From: an uncultured Clostridia bacterium
Lineage (GTDB): Bacteria > Bacillota > Clostridia > Christensenellales > Aristaeellaceae
Assembly: GCA_947167215.1 (NCBI GenBank)
Contig: CAMVHE010000022.1
Span: forward strand, 1 to 40,535
DNA: 40,535 nt
Direction of reading: 5' to 3'
In this document: piece after piece, positions 31,864 to 40,487 of the stretch
Layout of the letters: each line of letters opens with the position of its first letter
Position numbering within the stretch: position 1 is the stretch's first letter
Position numbers and translations under genes: made by a program
The notes under the pieces: generated by a model
Database searches by the model: none
Told to the model about the DNA's origin: nothing
The model's input: only the letters and a program-made list of their open reading frames with translations

Positions 31864-33438
31864 CTAATCGGTAAAGGAAGCAACACCACGGAACTGCTCA
31901 AGTTCACGAATGTCACGCGCATTGGTGAAAGCGGAACGGGACAGAACTGCACCGGTCCTCCAATAGAGGGGGATATAAGGCATATCTGCCAGGAATTTCG
32001 TCTGTATCTCTTTCATGATGCGCTGGTAATCCGTAGCCAGATAGGCTTTTCGAAGGTTTCCAATCAAATCATTCATTTCATTGGAACGGTAGCGCGTATA
32101 ATTGCAGCTGCCGGTGGAGGAAATGGAGAAACCTGGATCAGGAGAAATATCAAAATTGAATGCAGCAAGTACCAGCGCAAAATCTCCTGACCGGAGCTTT
32201 CCGAGCACATCGTCCCTCGACCAGGTGACAACATTGACCTGGATTCCGACGGCAGCGAGCTGTTCCCGGATCTTATTGGCAGCATTTGTGCGGACGGTGG
32301 AACTGACTTCATCATACACCAGAAGGCGAAGGGTTGGCATGGCTTCATTGTTCCGGTAGCGTTTCCCGTCATCTGCCAGTTTCCAGCCTGCACTGTCCAG
32401 CAGGGAGGCGGCCATCAGGGGATCATACTGATCACGAATTGTTTCTTCATTGCTCAGCCAGGTGCCGGCCGGTATGGGAGTAAATGCAATCGTTGCCATG
32501 CCCTGATAAATGGAGGAAATGAGCTCACTTCGGTTAATTGCGTAATAGATGGCAGACCGGACTGCGTTCTGACCGGCTTCATCGCTTTTGAGAATGGAAT
32601 AGCTGCGGTTGATCAGCAGCACTTCCAGCTGCTTCGTTCTGGCACTGAGCGAGAAGGAACTGAGGGAGCCGGAATAACGCGATGCGTTGATGGAACGGGA
32701 AAGTGCCACGTCGATATCGTGCATGTCAAAGGCCGTCATGACCTCTTCATCGTTTGAATAGATGTTTGCTCGAATATTGCGTATCTGTGGGCTGCGCTGC
32801 CACCATGTGGGATTGGCGGTCAGCCAGATCCCGCTGCCCTTTTCATATCCGTCAAAGCGGTAAGGGCCGGTTCCCATCGGCATCTCATTTCCGACCTGAT
32901 TGGCCGGCAGGATGGGAAAGGTAAGTGCATACAGGGCGCCATAGCTTGGACGCCTCAGCGTAAAGACCAGCCTGGTATCATCCTGTGCTGTCCAGCTTCG
33001 CAGAGAATAGAAAGTGGAGTAGTAAAGACCGCGGTTTGCGAGGTCTACTTCTGAATTGAGCTGGTTGTCAAAGCCGGCTAGCGCATACATGTAGTCGAGG
33101 GTGGCGACAACATCGCGTGCAGTCAGCTTCTGCCCGTTATGAAAGGTAACGTCATCCCGCAGGGTGACGATAAGACGCTGTCCCTCATTGGAGAATTCAT
33201 AAGAATAGGCAAGCTTTGGCTGTGGAACATAATCGTCATCAAGATAGAAAAGTCCTTCATATACCAGGTCCAACAGGGTTACGGCATCACGCTGGTTGAG
33301 CTGCAGCGGCCGCAACTCCAGGGTGTCCGTAGCGACCATCCCGACGATAAGGGATGTGGTGCTTGCCAGGCAGGACAGCGGTATGAAGAGAAGCAGGATG
33401 AAAGCGAAAAAAATGGATAAGAGGGGATGTTTTTTCAT
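31864..33438 (-). CDS. ABC solute-binding protein family 5 (peptide type), orphan
   Basis: The 524-residue secreted protein has a signal peptide (MKKHPLLSIFFAFILLLFIPLSCLAS) and the SBP_bac_5 pattern: LVYEGLFYLDDDYVPQPKLAYSYEFSNEGQRLIVTLRDDVTFHNGQKLTARDVVATLDYM, the GTGPYRFDGYEKG turn and AVRSAIYYAINRSELISSIYQG. A Cys near the signal end does not fit a lipobox (Pro at -3). No permease or ATPase is nearby, so it either feeds another transporter or acts as a sensor. It is 17 bases downstream of the CoaE-transglycosylase gene and ends the polA operon. Confidence 0.87.
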   Translation of the reverse strand: MKKHPLLSIFFAFILLLFIPLSCLASTTSLIVGMVATDTLELRPLQLNQRDAVTLLDLVYEGLFYLDDDYVPQPKLAYSYEFSNEGQRLIVTLRDDVTFHNGQKLTARDVVATLDYMYALAGFDNQLNSEVDLANRGLYYSTFYSLRSWTAQDDTRLVFTLRRPSYGALYALTFPILPANQVGNEMPMGTGPYRFDGYEKGSGIWLTANPTWWQRSPQIRNIRANIYSNDEEVMTAFDMHDIDVALSRSINASRYSGSLSSFSLSARTKQLEVLLINRSYSILKSDEAGQNAVRSAIYYAINRSELISSIYQGMATIAFTPIPAGTWLSNEETIRDQYDPLMAASLLDSAGWKLADDGKRYRNNEAMPTLRLLVYDEVSSTVRTNAANKIREQLAAVGIQVNVVTWSRDDVLGKLRSGDFALVLAAFNFDISPDPGFSISSTGSCNYTRYRSNEMNDLIGNLRKAYLATDYQRIMKEIQTKFLADMPYIPLYWRTGAVLSRSAFTNARDIRELEQFRGVASFTD

Positions 33439-33455
33439 GATAGACTCCTTGACGG

Positions 33456-34793
33456 TCAGTCAATCGAAGGTGTCGGTGAAGGAACCGGGGACGGCGTGGG
33501 GAAATAGTATTTTTCGTACTTGTCCCGTGCTTTTAACACTTTGTCGCAGTATGCTGCAGTATCACTGGTAGGGATGACGTCGAGCGTTATACCATCATGG
33601 CTGTAATCAGGATTGGACAGCCATTTGTCGACATTGCCCTGCCCCGCGTGATAGGCGCATACCATCTTCTTGGGATCATGGCTGAAACGGTTGGCAAGAT
33701 ATGCCAGATACCAAGTACCGAAGGATATATTCGTTTCAGGATCATACAGCAGGTCAAAGGAGTAATCACTGACACTTAAACGATGGGCAATCCATTCGGC
33801 AGTATCTTCCATGATCTGCATGAGGCCCCGGGCACCCAGGCGGCTTTCTGCCTTTGGATTATAGGAAGATTCGCAGAGAATGATGGCAGAAACAAGCGCC
33901 GGATCCAGACCGCGGAGACGGGAATAGGACAGGACAAGATCACCATAATAAAGTGGATGCTGTGCACGCTCTGCTGCTTCCGCCTCAAGACGTCTGCGTT
34001 CTTCCTGCCGGGCGAGGAAATCCCTGGTAATGAAAAAGGCACTGATGCAGAGAACCAGGATCAGAAGGACGGAGAGGGTGAGGCGCAAAGGACGGGGAAG
34101 ACCGGAAAATGGCGAAGGTCTCGGCTTTGGAGGAATCTCCATTTTTTCCGAGACCGTCTCAATCGGTACGCTGCGTACACGGCGACGGGGAATGGACGGA
34201 GGGGAAAGGGAAGCCAGGACCGTCCGGACCAGTACATCCACCTGATCACAGGTTTCTTCAAGCGTGCCATTGGTTGTAATGACAGCATCCGCACGCTTTT
34301 CCTTTTCAGACAGGGGCATCTGGGCAGCAATGCGCTTTTCTGCTTCTTCTGCAGAGAGGGAATCCCGTTCCTGCATCCGTGAAATCTGCAGGTCGTGTGT
34401 GGCACTGACGACCCATACACTGTCATAATCGCTGTCAAAGCCCGCTTCATAAAGGAGCGGGACATCTCCGAAAATGAGACCTTTGGGGGAATCTCCTGCT
34501 TCCAGCATTACCTGCATGCGCTCCCGGATCATGGGATGAAGGATTCCTTCGAGTATGGCACGCTTTGACGGGTCGGAAAAGACGATCTCGGCCAGTTTGT
34601 GACGATCCAGCCGGCCCGTGGCAGTGACAGTACCGGGAAAGGATTCCTCAATGGCAGGCAGTGCCTGACCATGGTCGGCTGTAAGGTCGTGAGAAATCTG
34701 ATCGGCATCCAGTACGGTATAGCCGAGACTGCGCAGATGATTGGCAACGGTCGTTTTTCCGCAGGCAATGGATCCTGTCAGTGCGATTTTCAT
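33456..34793 (-). CDS. coaE: Fusion of dephospho-CoA kinase and membrane-anchored lytic transglycosylase
   Basis: One uninterrupted 445-residue frame holds two enzymes. Residues 1-195 are CoaE, which phosphorylates dephospho-CoA: P-loop GSIACGKTT (7-15), LDADQISHDL, HPMIRERM, DVPLLYEAGFD and RMQERDSLSAEEAEKRIAAQMP. Residues 196-236 are a Pro/Arg-rich linker, 237-256 a membrane helix, 257-285 a charged stretch. Residues ~285-430 are an SLT/Slt70-type transglycosylase with catalytic Glu308 (ILCESSYNPKAES), LGARGLMQIMEDTA and CAYHAGQGNVDKW. The C-terminal tail is Pro/Ser-rich. The kinase would be cytosolic and the transglycosylase outside. It lies 15 bases after polA. In related bacteria I recall these as adjacent genes; the join is unusual. 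Confidence 0.87.
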   Translation of the reverse strand: MKIALTGSIACGKTTVANHLRSLGYTVLDADQISHDLTADHGQALPAIEESFPGTVTATGRLDRHKLAEIVFSDPSKRAILEGILHPMIRERMQVMLEAGDSPKGLIFGDVPLLYEAGFDSDYDSVWVVSATHDLQISRMQERDSLSAEEAEKRIAAQMPLSEKEKRADAVITTNGTLEETCDQVDVLVRTVLASLSPPSIPRRRVRSVPIETVSEKMEIPPKPRPSPFSGLPRPLRLTLSVLLILVLCISAFFITRDFLARQEERRRLEAEAAERAQHPLYYGDLVLSYSRLRGLDPALVSAIILCESSYNPKAESRLGARGLMQIMEDTAEWIAHRLSVSDYSFDLLYDPETNISFGTWYLAYLANRFSHDPKKMVCAYHAGQGNVDKWLSNPDYSHDGITLDVIPTSDTAAYCDKVLKARDKYEKYYFPTPSPVPSPTPSID

Positions 34794-34808
34794 GATGTAC
34801 TCCTTGGC

Positions 34809-37364
34809 TTATTTGGTGTCGAACCAGGACCTGCCGGCGTGAACGTCTGCCAGCAGAGGAACACTGAGTGTGGCCGCATGCTCCATACAGTCGCGAAGCA
34901 GTGCTATGACTTTTTCCGTTTCTTCTTCCGGTGTATCTACGATAAGCTCGTCATGAACCTGGAGAATAAGCTTGGCTCCCAGATGCTCATCCTGTAAACG
35001 GGTATAAACAGCATTCATGGCTATTTTGATGATATCTGCGGCGGTTCCCTGTACCGGGGTATTCATTGCTGCCCGCTCTCCGAACTGCCGTGTATTGTAA
35101 TTGGGGGAGGAAAGCTCCGGAAGAGGCCGGCGCCGTCCGTACAATGTTTCAGAATAGCCGTTTGTTTTGCCCTTGGTGACGCATTCGTCCATGAAACGGT
35201 GAATTGCAGGATATCGGGCAAAATACTTTGCGATGAAGTCTCCGGCTTCCCTGCGGGAAATATGCAGATCCCTGGCGAGACCGAAATCGGAGATGCCGTA
35301 CACGATGCCAAAGTTGACCGCTTTTGCACTGGAACGCATCTGCGGGGTCACTTCCTCCAGGGGAACGCCATATACTTCTGCAGCGGTGCGGGTATGGATG
35401 TCCTGACCGCGAAGGAATGCATCCTGCATGGCAGCATCTCCGGAAAGGTGTGCAAGGATGCGGAGCTCGATCTGTGAATAGTCTGCGTCTACCAGACTGC
35501 AGCCGGGACTGGCGATAAAAGCACGGCGGATCTCCTTGCCCATTTCGGTCCGAACCGGGATATTCTGCAGATTGGGCTCGGAAGAAGAGATGCGGCCGGT
35601 TGCCGCGATCGTCTGGTCAAACCAGCTGTGGATGCGTCCGTTCCGGTCTTTCAGCTTCAGGAGCCCGTCGATGTAAGTGCTCTTCAGTTTGGTGATCTGG
35701 CGGTAAGTGAGAATTTCATTAATGACGGGATGCTTATCTGCAAGATTCTGAAGCGTTTCTGCGTCGGTGGAATACCCGCGCTGGGTTTTGCGCCCTGCCG
35801 GAAGCTGCATTTTGTTGAAGAGCACATCTCCCAGCTGCTGCGTGCTGTTGATATTGAAGTCGCCGACACCGCAGAGTTCAAGGATCCGGGCTTTCAGATC
35901 GGAAATCTGCTGGTCGTAGCTTTTTCCCAGAGAAGACAATACTTCCTCATCTACCAGGAAACCTGCCCGTTCCATAGAAAACAGGGTTTTTGTCAGGGGC
36001 AGTTCAATGGTTTCATAGAGAGATTGCATACCGGCCGCAGTAAGGGCGGAATAGTCCGTCAGATATTTTTCCAGCAGGGAGGAGGCGTTCTCGGGTGCCT
36101 CATATTTTCCCTTCTGAGGAGCCAGCAGATACTGGATGATAAGCTCATCATCATACGGAGCGGAAAGGGACAGGTCATAGGAGGAGAGCTCTGTCATGAG
36201 CTGCTTGGCATTATAGAGGACAAGCTTCCTGTTTCCGGAAAACAGGGAGGAAAAGGTTTTGATGGCATCGAAATAATCAAGGCCGATGCTGAGCAGGTTT
36301 TCTGCGATGGCGACGGTATAGCGTCTGCCGTCAGAGAAGGCAAGCGAAATCTGTCCGCGGAAGCTGAAAAAGGCAAGCGGAATATCCGGATGGGCATCTG
36401 CAAGGGCGATGAGCTCTTCGATATCGGAGATAGCAGACAGAACGGTTTCCTCCTGCCATGGAATGGAGGGAGTACTGGGCTGGGAGGGTGCTGTCTGCAT
36501 TTTGTCCAGCCGGGTAATGATGGAGGTCATGTCCAGCTTTCGGAGCAGATCAAAACCGCCATCGAAGGGCTGCCTCCGACAGTCTTCCAGGGAAACATCA
36601 TCGAGAGGAACATTGCGGTTTATGGTTGCCAGCATTTTGGAAAGAAGGCCGTTGGCGGAACCTTCGATAATCTTTTCCCGCTGTTTTCCTTTCAGGTCCG
36701 CTTCGGCATGGGCGAGGACCTCCTCCAGGGTACCATACGTGGTCAGCAGTTTAACGGCGGTTTTCTCACCGATGCCGGGAATGCCCGGAATGTTGTCGCT
36801 GGCATCGCCCATGAGCCCCTTCAGGTCCGTAATATGTTCCGGGGTGACGCCAAAGTCTTCGAGTACCTTTTCCGGTGTGTAGAGGACGATATCGGTAACT
36901 CCGCGCTTCGTATAGAGCACATGGCTGGTCTCGGAGACAAGCTGCATGGAGTCCCGGTCACCGGTGACAAGCAGAGCATGGATGCCGGCCTCTTCACAGC
37001 GTCTGGCAAAGGTTCCGAGAATATCATCTGCCTCGAAGGTGGCACAGGTCAGAATCCTGACACCCATAGCACTCAGTACTTCACGGATCAGGTCAAACTG
37101 CGGGGCAAGTTCCGGCGCGGTTGCCTTGCGCCCTGCCTTATATGCGTCATATTTCTTATGGCGGAAGGTCGGGCCCTTGAGGTCGAAAGCAACAGCCAGA
37201 TATTCCGGGGAATAATCGTTGACGACCTTTATCATCATGGAAAGAAAACCGAAAACGGCATTGGTATAGATACCGTCACGATTGGTAAGCGGCGGAAGCG
37301 CATGAAAAGCGCGGTGCATGAGGCTGTTTCCGTCAATAATGACGAAAGTTTTGCTTTCTTCCAT
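34809..37364 (-). CDS. polA: DNA polymerase I
   Basis: The 851-residue enzyme fills gaps and removes RNA primers. An N-terminal 5'-3' exonuclease domain (residues 1-290: IDGNSLMHRAFHALPPL, FEADDILGTFARRCEE, VTGDRDSMQLV, GIPGIGEKTAVKLL) precedes a central region where the DxE of proofreading exonucleases is absent (FFSFRGQISLAFSDG), so proofreading is probably lost as in other Firmicutes. The polymerase domain has DADYSQIELRILAHLSGD, RSSAKAVNFGIVYGISDFGLARDL and QVHDELI. ATG 37364 with AGGAAGG is chosen; the frame continues upstream without support. It heads the polA/CoaE-SLT/SBP operon. Confidence 0.96.
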   Translation of the reverse strand: MEESKTFVIIDGNSLMHRAFHALPPLTNRDGIYTNAVFGFLSMMIKVVNDYSPEYLAVAFDLKGPTFRHKKYDAYKAGRKATAPELAPQFDLIREVLSAMGVRILTCATFEADDILGTFARRCEEAGIHALLVTGDRDSMQLVSETSHVLYTKRGVTDIVLYTPEKVLEDFGVTPEHITDLKGLMGDASDNIPGIPGIGEKTAVKLLTTYGTLEEVLAHAEADLKGKQREKIIEGSANGLLSKMLATINRNVPLDDVSLEDCRRQPFDGGFDLLRKLDMTSIITRLDKMQTAPSQPSTPSIPWQEETVLSAISDIEELIALADAHPDIPLAFFSFRGQISLAFSDGRRYTVAIAENLLSIGLDYFDAIKTFSSLFSGNRKLVLYNAKQLMTELSSYDLSLSAPYDDELIIQYLLAPQKGKYEAPENASSLLEKYLTDYSALTAAGMQSLYETIELPLTKTLFSMERAGFLVDEEVLSSLGKSYDQQISDLKARILELCGVGDFNINSTQQLGDVLFNKMQLPAGRKTQRGYSTDAETLQNLADKHPVINEILTYRQITKLKSTYIDGLLKLKDRNGRIHSWFDQTIAATGRISSSEPNLQNIPVRTEMGKEIRRAFIASPGCSLVDADYSQIELRILAHLSGDAAMQDAFLRGQDIHTRTAAEVYGVPLEEVTPQMRSSAKAVNFGIVYGISDFGLARDLHISRREAGDFIAKYFARYPAIHRFMDECVTKGKTNGYSETLYGRRRPLPELSSPNYNTRQFGERAAMNTPVQGTAADIIKIAMNAVYTRLQDEHLGAKLILQVHDELIVDTPEEETEKVIALLRDCMEHAATLSVPLLADVHAGRSWFDTK

Positions 37365-37409
37365 GGAAAAATCCTTCCTCTCTCTACGCAGAAAGAATAT
37401 GTGCCTTCT

Positions 37410-37438
37410 TTCCTTCTGCCGGTTTTCAGCAGAAGGAA
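37410..37438 (-). promoter_or_regulatory. Hairpin in the polA leader
   Basis: TTCCTTCTGC (37410-37419) and GCAGAAGGAA (37429-37438) form a perfect 10-bp stem with a nine-base loop, within the ~90-base leader predicted from the promoter. There is no T-run, so it is more likely a stabilising or regulatory leader structure than a terminator. Confidence 0.5.
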
Positions 37439-37463
37439 GGAGGTGCGTGGGAATTCTCACAGC

Positions 37464-37492
37464 ATCATACCATATTGGACGAAAAATGACAA
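37464..37492 (-). promoter_or_regulatory. Promoter of the polA operon
   Basis: On the minus strand TTGTCA (37487-37492) and TATGAT (37464-37469) are separated by 17 bases. Confidence 0.65.
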
Positions 37493-37498
37493 TGAACA

Positions 37499-37527
37499 GT
37501 GACAGCACAGGAAACATGTTGTATAAT
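37499..37527 (+). promoter_or_regulatory. Promoter of the DUF975-CmpB gene
   Basis: GTGACA (37499-37504) and TATAAT (37522-37527) are separated by 17 bases. Its position rules out start codons upstream of about 37534 for this promoter and supports the GTG at 37573. Confidence 0.6.
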
Positions 37528-37572
37528 TCCCAGGTGCAGAAAGACTTACAGGGATTAAGAAAGGATGTCACC

Positions 37573-39438
37573 GTGGATCGCAAAGAACTCAAGAAGCGTG
37601 CCCGTATCTGTGTCAGAAAGCATTACTTCAAACTGGTGTTTGTCTGTATGCTTGCTGCACTTTTGGGTGTTGAATACACAAATACTTTTGAGCTGATCGG
37701 GGCATACCGTGTTGCTTCCAGAGAAACAGAGAGCCTGGCGGAGAATGGAGCTTTATCGACCGGGGCTTCGGTCAACAGCGGCAACAGCGGTGTCTGGTCC
37801 TATGTTTTAAGCGCGGACATTCCTGGTGCACTCGAAACCGTGCAGAAACGGTTCTCCATGCTTCAGGATGAAGTAGACTATATCGGATCGATTGAACTGG
37901 GACACTCCCGGGGAGTGTTTGCTTCGATTGTCAATCTCTTTTCTTCCGGGCAGATTTCAATGCTTGTGGTGACAATGGTGGATACGATTACCGGCTCTAC
38001 AACGATGACGGTAACCCTTCTGTCGATCCTTGGCTTTGTCATTGCACTTTCGGTTTTTCTGTTTATCATGAATGTATACCGGGTTACCATGAAGCGGGTT
38101 TTTCTGGAGGCAAGACTCTATGATGAAATCCCTGCAGGGCGGTTCCTGTATATCTACCGTATCCGGAAATGGTTCCAGGCGTCCCTTTCCATGCTTCTCT
38201 ACATTTTTCTTGGTTTCCTCTCCCTGAGTTCCATCGTCTTTTACCCCTTTGCCCGGTATATGCTGTTCCTGGTTCCCTATATTGTGGCAGAGAATCCGGG
38301 CATCGGGCCGATTGCAGCAATCCGCCTTTCCTATCGTATGATGAAGGGGCACAAGAGGGAAGCCTTTCTCCTGGAGTGCACCATGCTCGGGTGGCGCCTG
38401 CTGTCTTTTGCCACCGGAGGCCTGGCAGGAATCTTCTTTGTCAATACGTACATCGAATCGACTTTGGCTGAATACTATGTGGCTGTTCGGAAAGCTGCAC
38501 TGGAAAATGCTGTTCCGGGTACGGAATTGCTTCTTGACCGTTATCTTTTTGAAAAGCCGCCCTATTCTGTTCTCAGCGGGGCTTATGCGGAAACCATTGC
38601 TCTCATGCAGTCCTATGAACCGCCGGAGAGGCGTCAGGGCAGATGGGAATTTGTGACGAGAAATCTCGGCATTATTCCTCATGTTGGGAAAAGGGAGAAG
38701 GCATACCGGTTAGAAGCCAGAAAGCAGCTGCAGATTCAGGACTACCAGGATATCGTCGAAGGGAAAATCTATCCCGCAAGGCTGTCCCCGTATATCGAAA
38801 AGCATTTGCCGCGGATTCCCGCAAACATCGATTATATGCGGCACTATTCCGTTCCGGTCCTGATCCTGATGTTTTTTGTTTTCTGCTTCTTTGGCTGGAG
38901 CTGGGAGGTTACGCTGCATCTGCTTGAGTATGGAACATTTGTAAACCGCGGCGTTTTGCACGGGCCATGGCTTCCGATCTATGGAAGCGGAGGATGCCTT
39001 ATCCTGACGCTTCTATACCGGCTGAGGGACAAACCGAAACTGGAATTTGCAGCGATCGTAGTTTTATGCGGTATCGTGGAGTATTTTACCTCCTATTTTC
39101 TGGAACTGCAGTATGGACAGAAATGGTGGGATTACAGCGGTTATTTTCTGAACCTCAATGGCAGAATCTGCGCCGAAGGCTTACTGGTATTTGGTCTTGG
39201 GGGGATTGTGGTGGTCTACTTCGTTGCTCCGGCCATGGACGATATTCTGTCCCAGTTCTCCATAAAAGTCATTGCTCCGGTCTGCATCTTTCTCGTGACC
39301 ATTTTTGCTTTGGATAATGTTTATTCCAGAAGTCATCCCAATACCGGTGAGGGAGTCACGGATATCAATGCCGGCGGAAGCGTGGAGATGCAGGATATCT
39401 CCCAGACAGAAAGGAACACTTATGAAATTGCCGACTGA
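37573..39438 (+). CDS. Integral membrane fusion protein: DUF975 plus CmpB-type putative ABC permease domain
   Basis: The 621-residue protein has an N-terminal DUF975 part (residues 1-~310: RKELKKRARICVRKHYFKLVFVCMLAALL, later YIVAENPGIGPIAAIRLSYRMMKGHKREAFLLECTMLGWRLLSF, the hallmark 'S-x-x-MkGhk' motif) and a C-terminal domain (residues ~420-580) with FFGWSWEVTLHLLEYGTFVNRGVLHGPWLPIYGSGG, the pattern of the putative ABC-transporter type IV (CmpB) family. Around ten membrane segments are present. Neither domain has an established function. GTG 37573 is chosen: AAAGGA lies seven bases upstream and a promoter covers the more upstream ATGs. The 3' end overlaps the next gene by 17 bases. Confidence 0.72.
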   Translation: MDRKELKKRARICVRKHYFKLVFVCMLAALLGVEYTNTFELIGAYRVASRETESLAENGALSTGASVNSGNSGVWSYVLSADIPGALETVQKRFSMLQDEVDYIGSIELGHSRGVFASIVNLFSSGQISMLVVTMVDTITGSTTMTVTLLSILGFVIALSVFLFIMNVYRVTMKRVFLEARLYDEIPAGRFLYIYRIRKWFQASLSMLLYIFLGFLSLSSIVFYPFARYMLFLVPYIVAENPGIGPIAAIRLSYRMMKGHKREAFLLECTMLGWRLLSFATGGLAGIFFVNTYIESTLAEYYVAVRKAALENAVPGTELLLDRYLFEKPPYSVLSGAYAETIALMQSYEPPERRQGRWEFVTRNLGIIPHVGKREKAYRLEARKQLQIQDYQDIVEGKIYPARLSPYIEKHLPRIPANIDYMRHYSVPVLILMFFVFCFFGWSWEVTLHLLEYGTFVNRGVLHGPWLPIYGSGGCLILTLLYRLRDKPKLEFAAIVVLCGIVEYFTSYFLELQYGQKWWDYSGYFLNLNGRICAEGLLVFGLGGIVVVYFVAPAMDDILSQFSIKVIAPVCIFLVTIFALDNVYSRSHPNTGEGVTDINAGGSVEMQDISQTERNTYEIAD

Positions 39439-40228
39439 CATCCAGGAATCGATTATCCTACAGAAGAAACTGGGAATAGCTCTTCCAATGATGATGGATC
39501 TTTCCTCCCTGCTGATATCATTTCCGGTTGGAAAGCATATGGCGCCGAACCGCATCCTGCGCAGCATCTCTCCGGATGCACTGATGGATTATTCGGAAAA
39601 CCTGGCAGGTTCCCTGCTGGTCGGACCGGTGAATCCGGAGAATGTGGAAGCAGTTATCCGGGAGGTCTGGGATTTCCGGAAGGATCATCCGGATGTCTGC
39701 ATACTCCTTCAGGTAATGTATCCGAATTTTGCAGCATTTACAGAGGTTCTGAATTTCGTTCGGAATGCGCCTGTGCAGGGGATTCAGCTTTCCTGCATGC
39801 CTGGAGGCGATCTCTGGAAGGAGCTGCGGGAGAGTACCTGGGAAAACATGGAAGAAAGCATGCTGTTTACTGCAGTGAAGACTGCAAGGGAAGTACTTGG
39901 AGAAGAGGCGGCCGTCCTGCTGACCCTGGGTATGACAGAGTCGGGAATTCGGTCCGGAGAGGAAGACGGATGGGCACTGGAGGCAATACGTCAGCTGCGC
40001 AAGGCATATAAAATTACGGGGGTTATCTTTTCCTTCCCGGAACGGGAGGATTGTCATCCTTATATGCTTGCCTTTGAGCATATGCGCAGATTGCTTTCGC
40101 TTCAGTTTTCTGCCTCGGAGATTCCTCTGTCTGCAGACAGTTTCCGTCTGGTCGGTGATATGGGACCCGCTCTTGCTGCCGGTATGGCTGCCGGCAAAGG
40201 CTGTTCCTTCTGTTTTCTGCAGAATTGA
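39422..40228 (+). CDS. Unrecognised 268-residue cytosolic protein
   Basis: I do not recognise the family. The product begins MKLPTDIQESIILQKKLGIALPM and has alternating hydrophobic strands and helices (SLLVGPVNPENVEAVIREVWDF, DVCILLQVMYPNFAAFTEVL, QGIQLSCMPGGDL, AAVLLTLGMTESGIRSG, ITGVIFSFPE), ending SFRLVGDMGPALAAGMAAGKGC. The periodicity could suit a TIM-barrel such as a flavin- or pterin-binding enzyme, but no decisive motif is seen. No signal peptide or membrane helix. ATG 39422 follows AGAAAGGAAC and overlaps the upstream membrane-protein gene, so it is likely translated from the same mRNA. Confidence 0.7.
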   Translation: MKLPTDIQESIILQKKLGIALPMMMDLSSLLISFPVGKHMAPNRILRSISPDALMDYSENLAGSLLVGPVNPENVEAVIREVWDFRKDHPDVCILLQVMYPNFAAFTEVLNFVRNAPVQGIQLSCMPGGDLWKELRESTWENMEESMLFTAVKTAREVLGEEAAVLLTLGMTESGIRSGEEDGWALEAIRQLRKAYKITGVIFSFPEREDCHPYMLAFEHMRRLLSLQFSASEIPLSADSFRLVGDMGPALAAGMAAGKGCSFCFLQN

Positions 40229-40237
40229 CAGTGGCTC

Positions 40238-40256
40238 CGGATTGGGAATCCGCTTT
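40238..40256 (+). terminator. Weak terminator after the last gene
   Basis: CGGATT (40238-40243) and AATCCG (40247-40252) form a 6-bp stem with a GGG loop followed by CTTTT. Confidence 0.5.
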
Positions 40257-40487
40257 TGAATCTTGCACGTTGCAGAAGATAATCAGATTTCCGCTGTGCT
40301 GGAAACGGGGCAGTTGAATCGGAAAGAGAAGCATCCGCCTGTCTTGCGACTCTGTGCTGTTCCCGCATCTGTGCTCTCGATGGGTCCGGTTATGAGAAGA
40401 GGAAAAGGCAATATGCTCAGAAAGAGAATCCTTTGCCGGGAAACAGAACCGGAATGGAACAGCATTGCTTTTGAAAATGTAAAGGGG

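Noticed and set aside
33456-34793. Reading the CoaE and transglycosylase parts as two separate genes
   Set aside because: The frame is open throughout with no stop, shift or internal ribosome site with start codon evident between the domains.
35628-37502. 624-codon open frame on the plus strand opposite polA
   Set aside because: Polymerase I motifs on the minus strand are unmistakable; the antisense product has no recognisable domain.
37318-37572. Upstream starts (37318, 37486) for the DUF975-CmpB gene
   Set aside because: They lie upstream of or within the promoter at 37499-37527 and overlap polA; the GTG at 37573 has a better ribosome site and starts the DUF975 domain.
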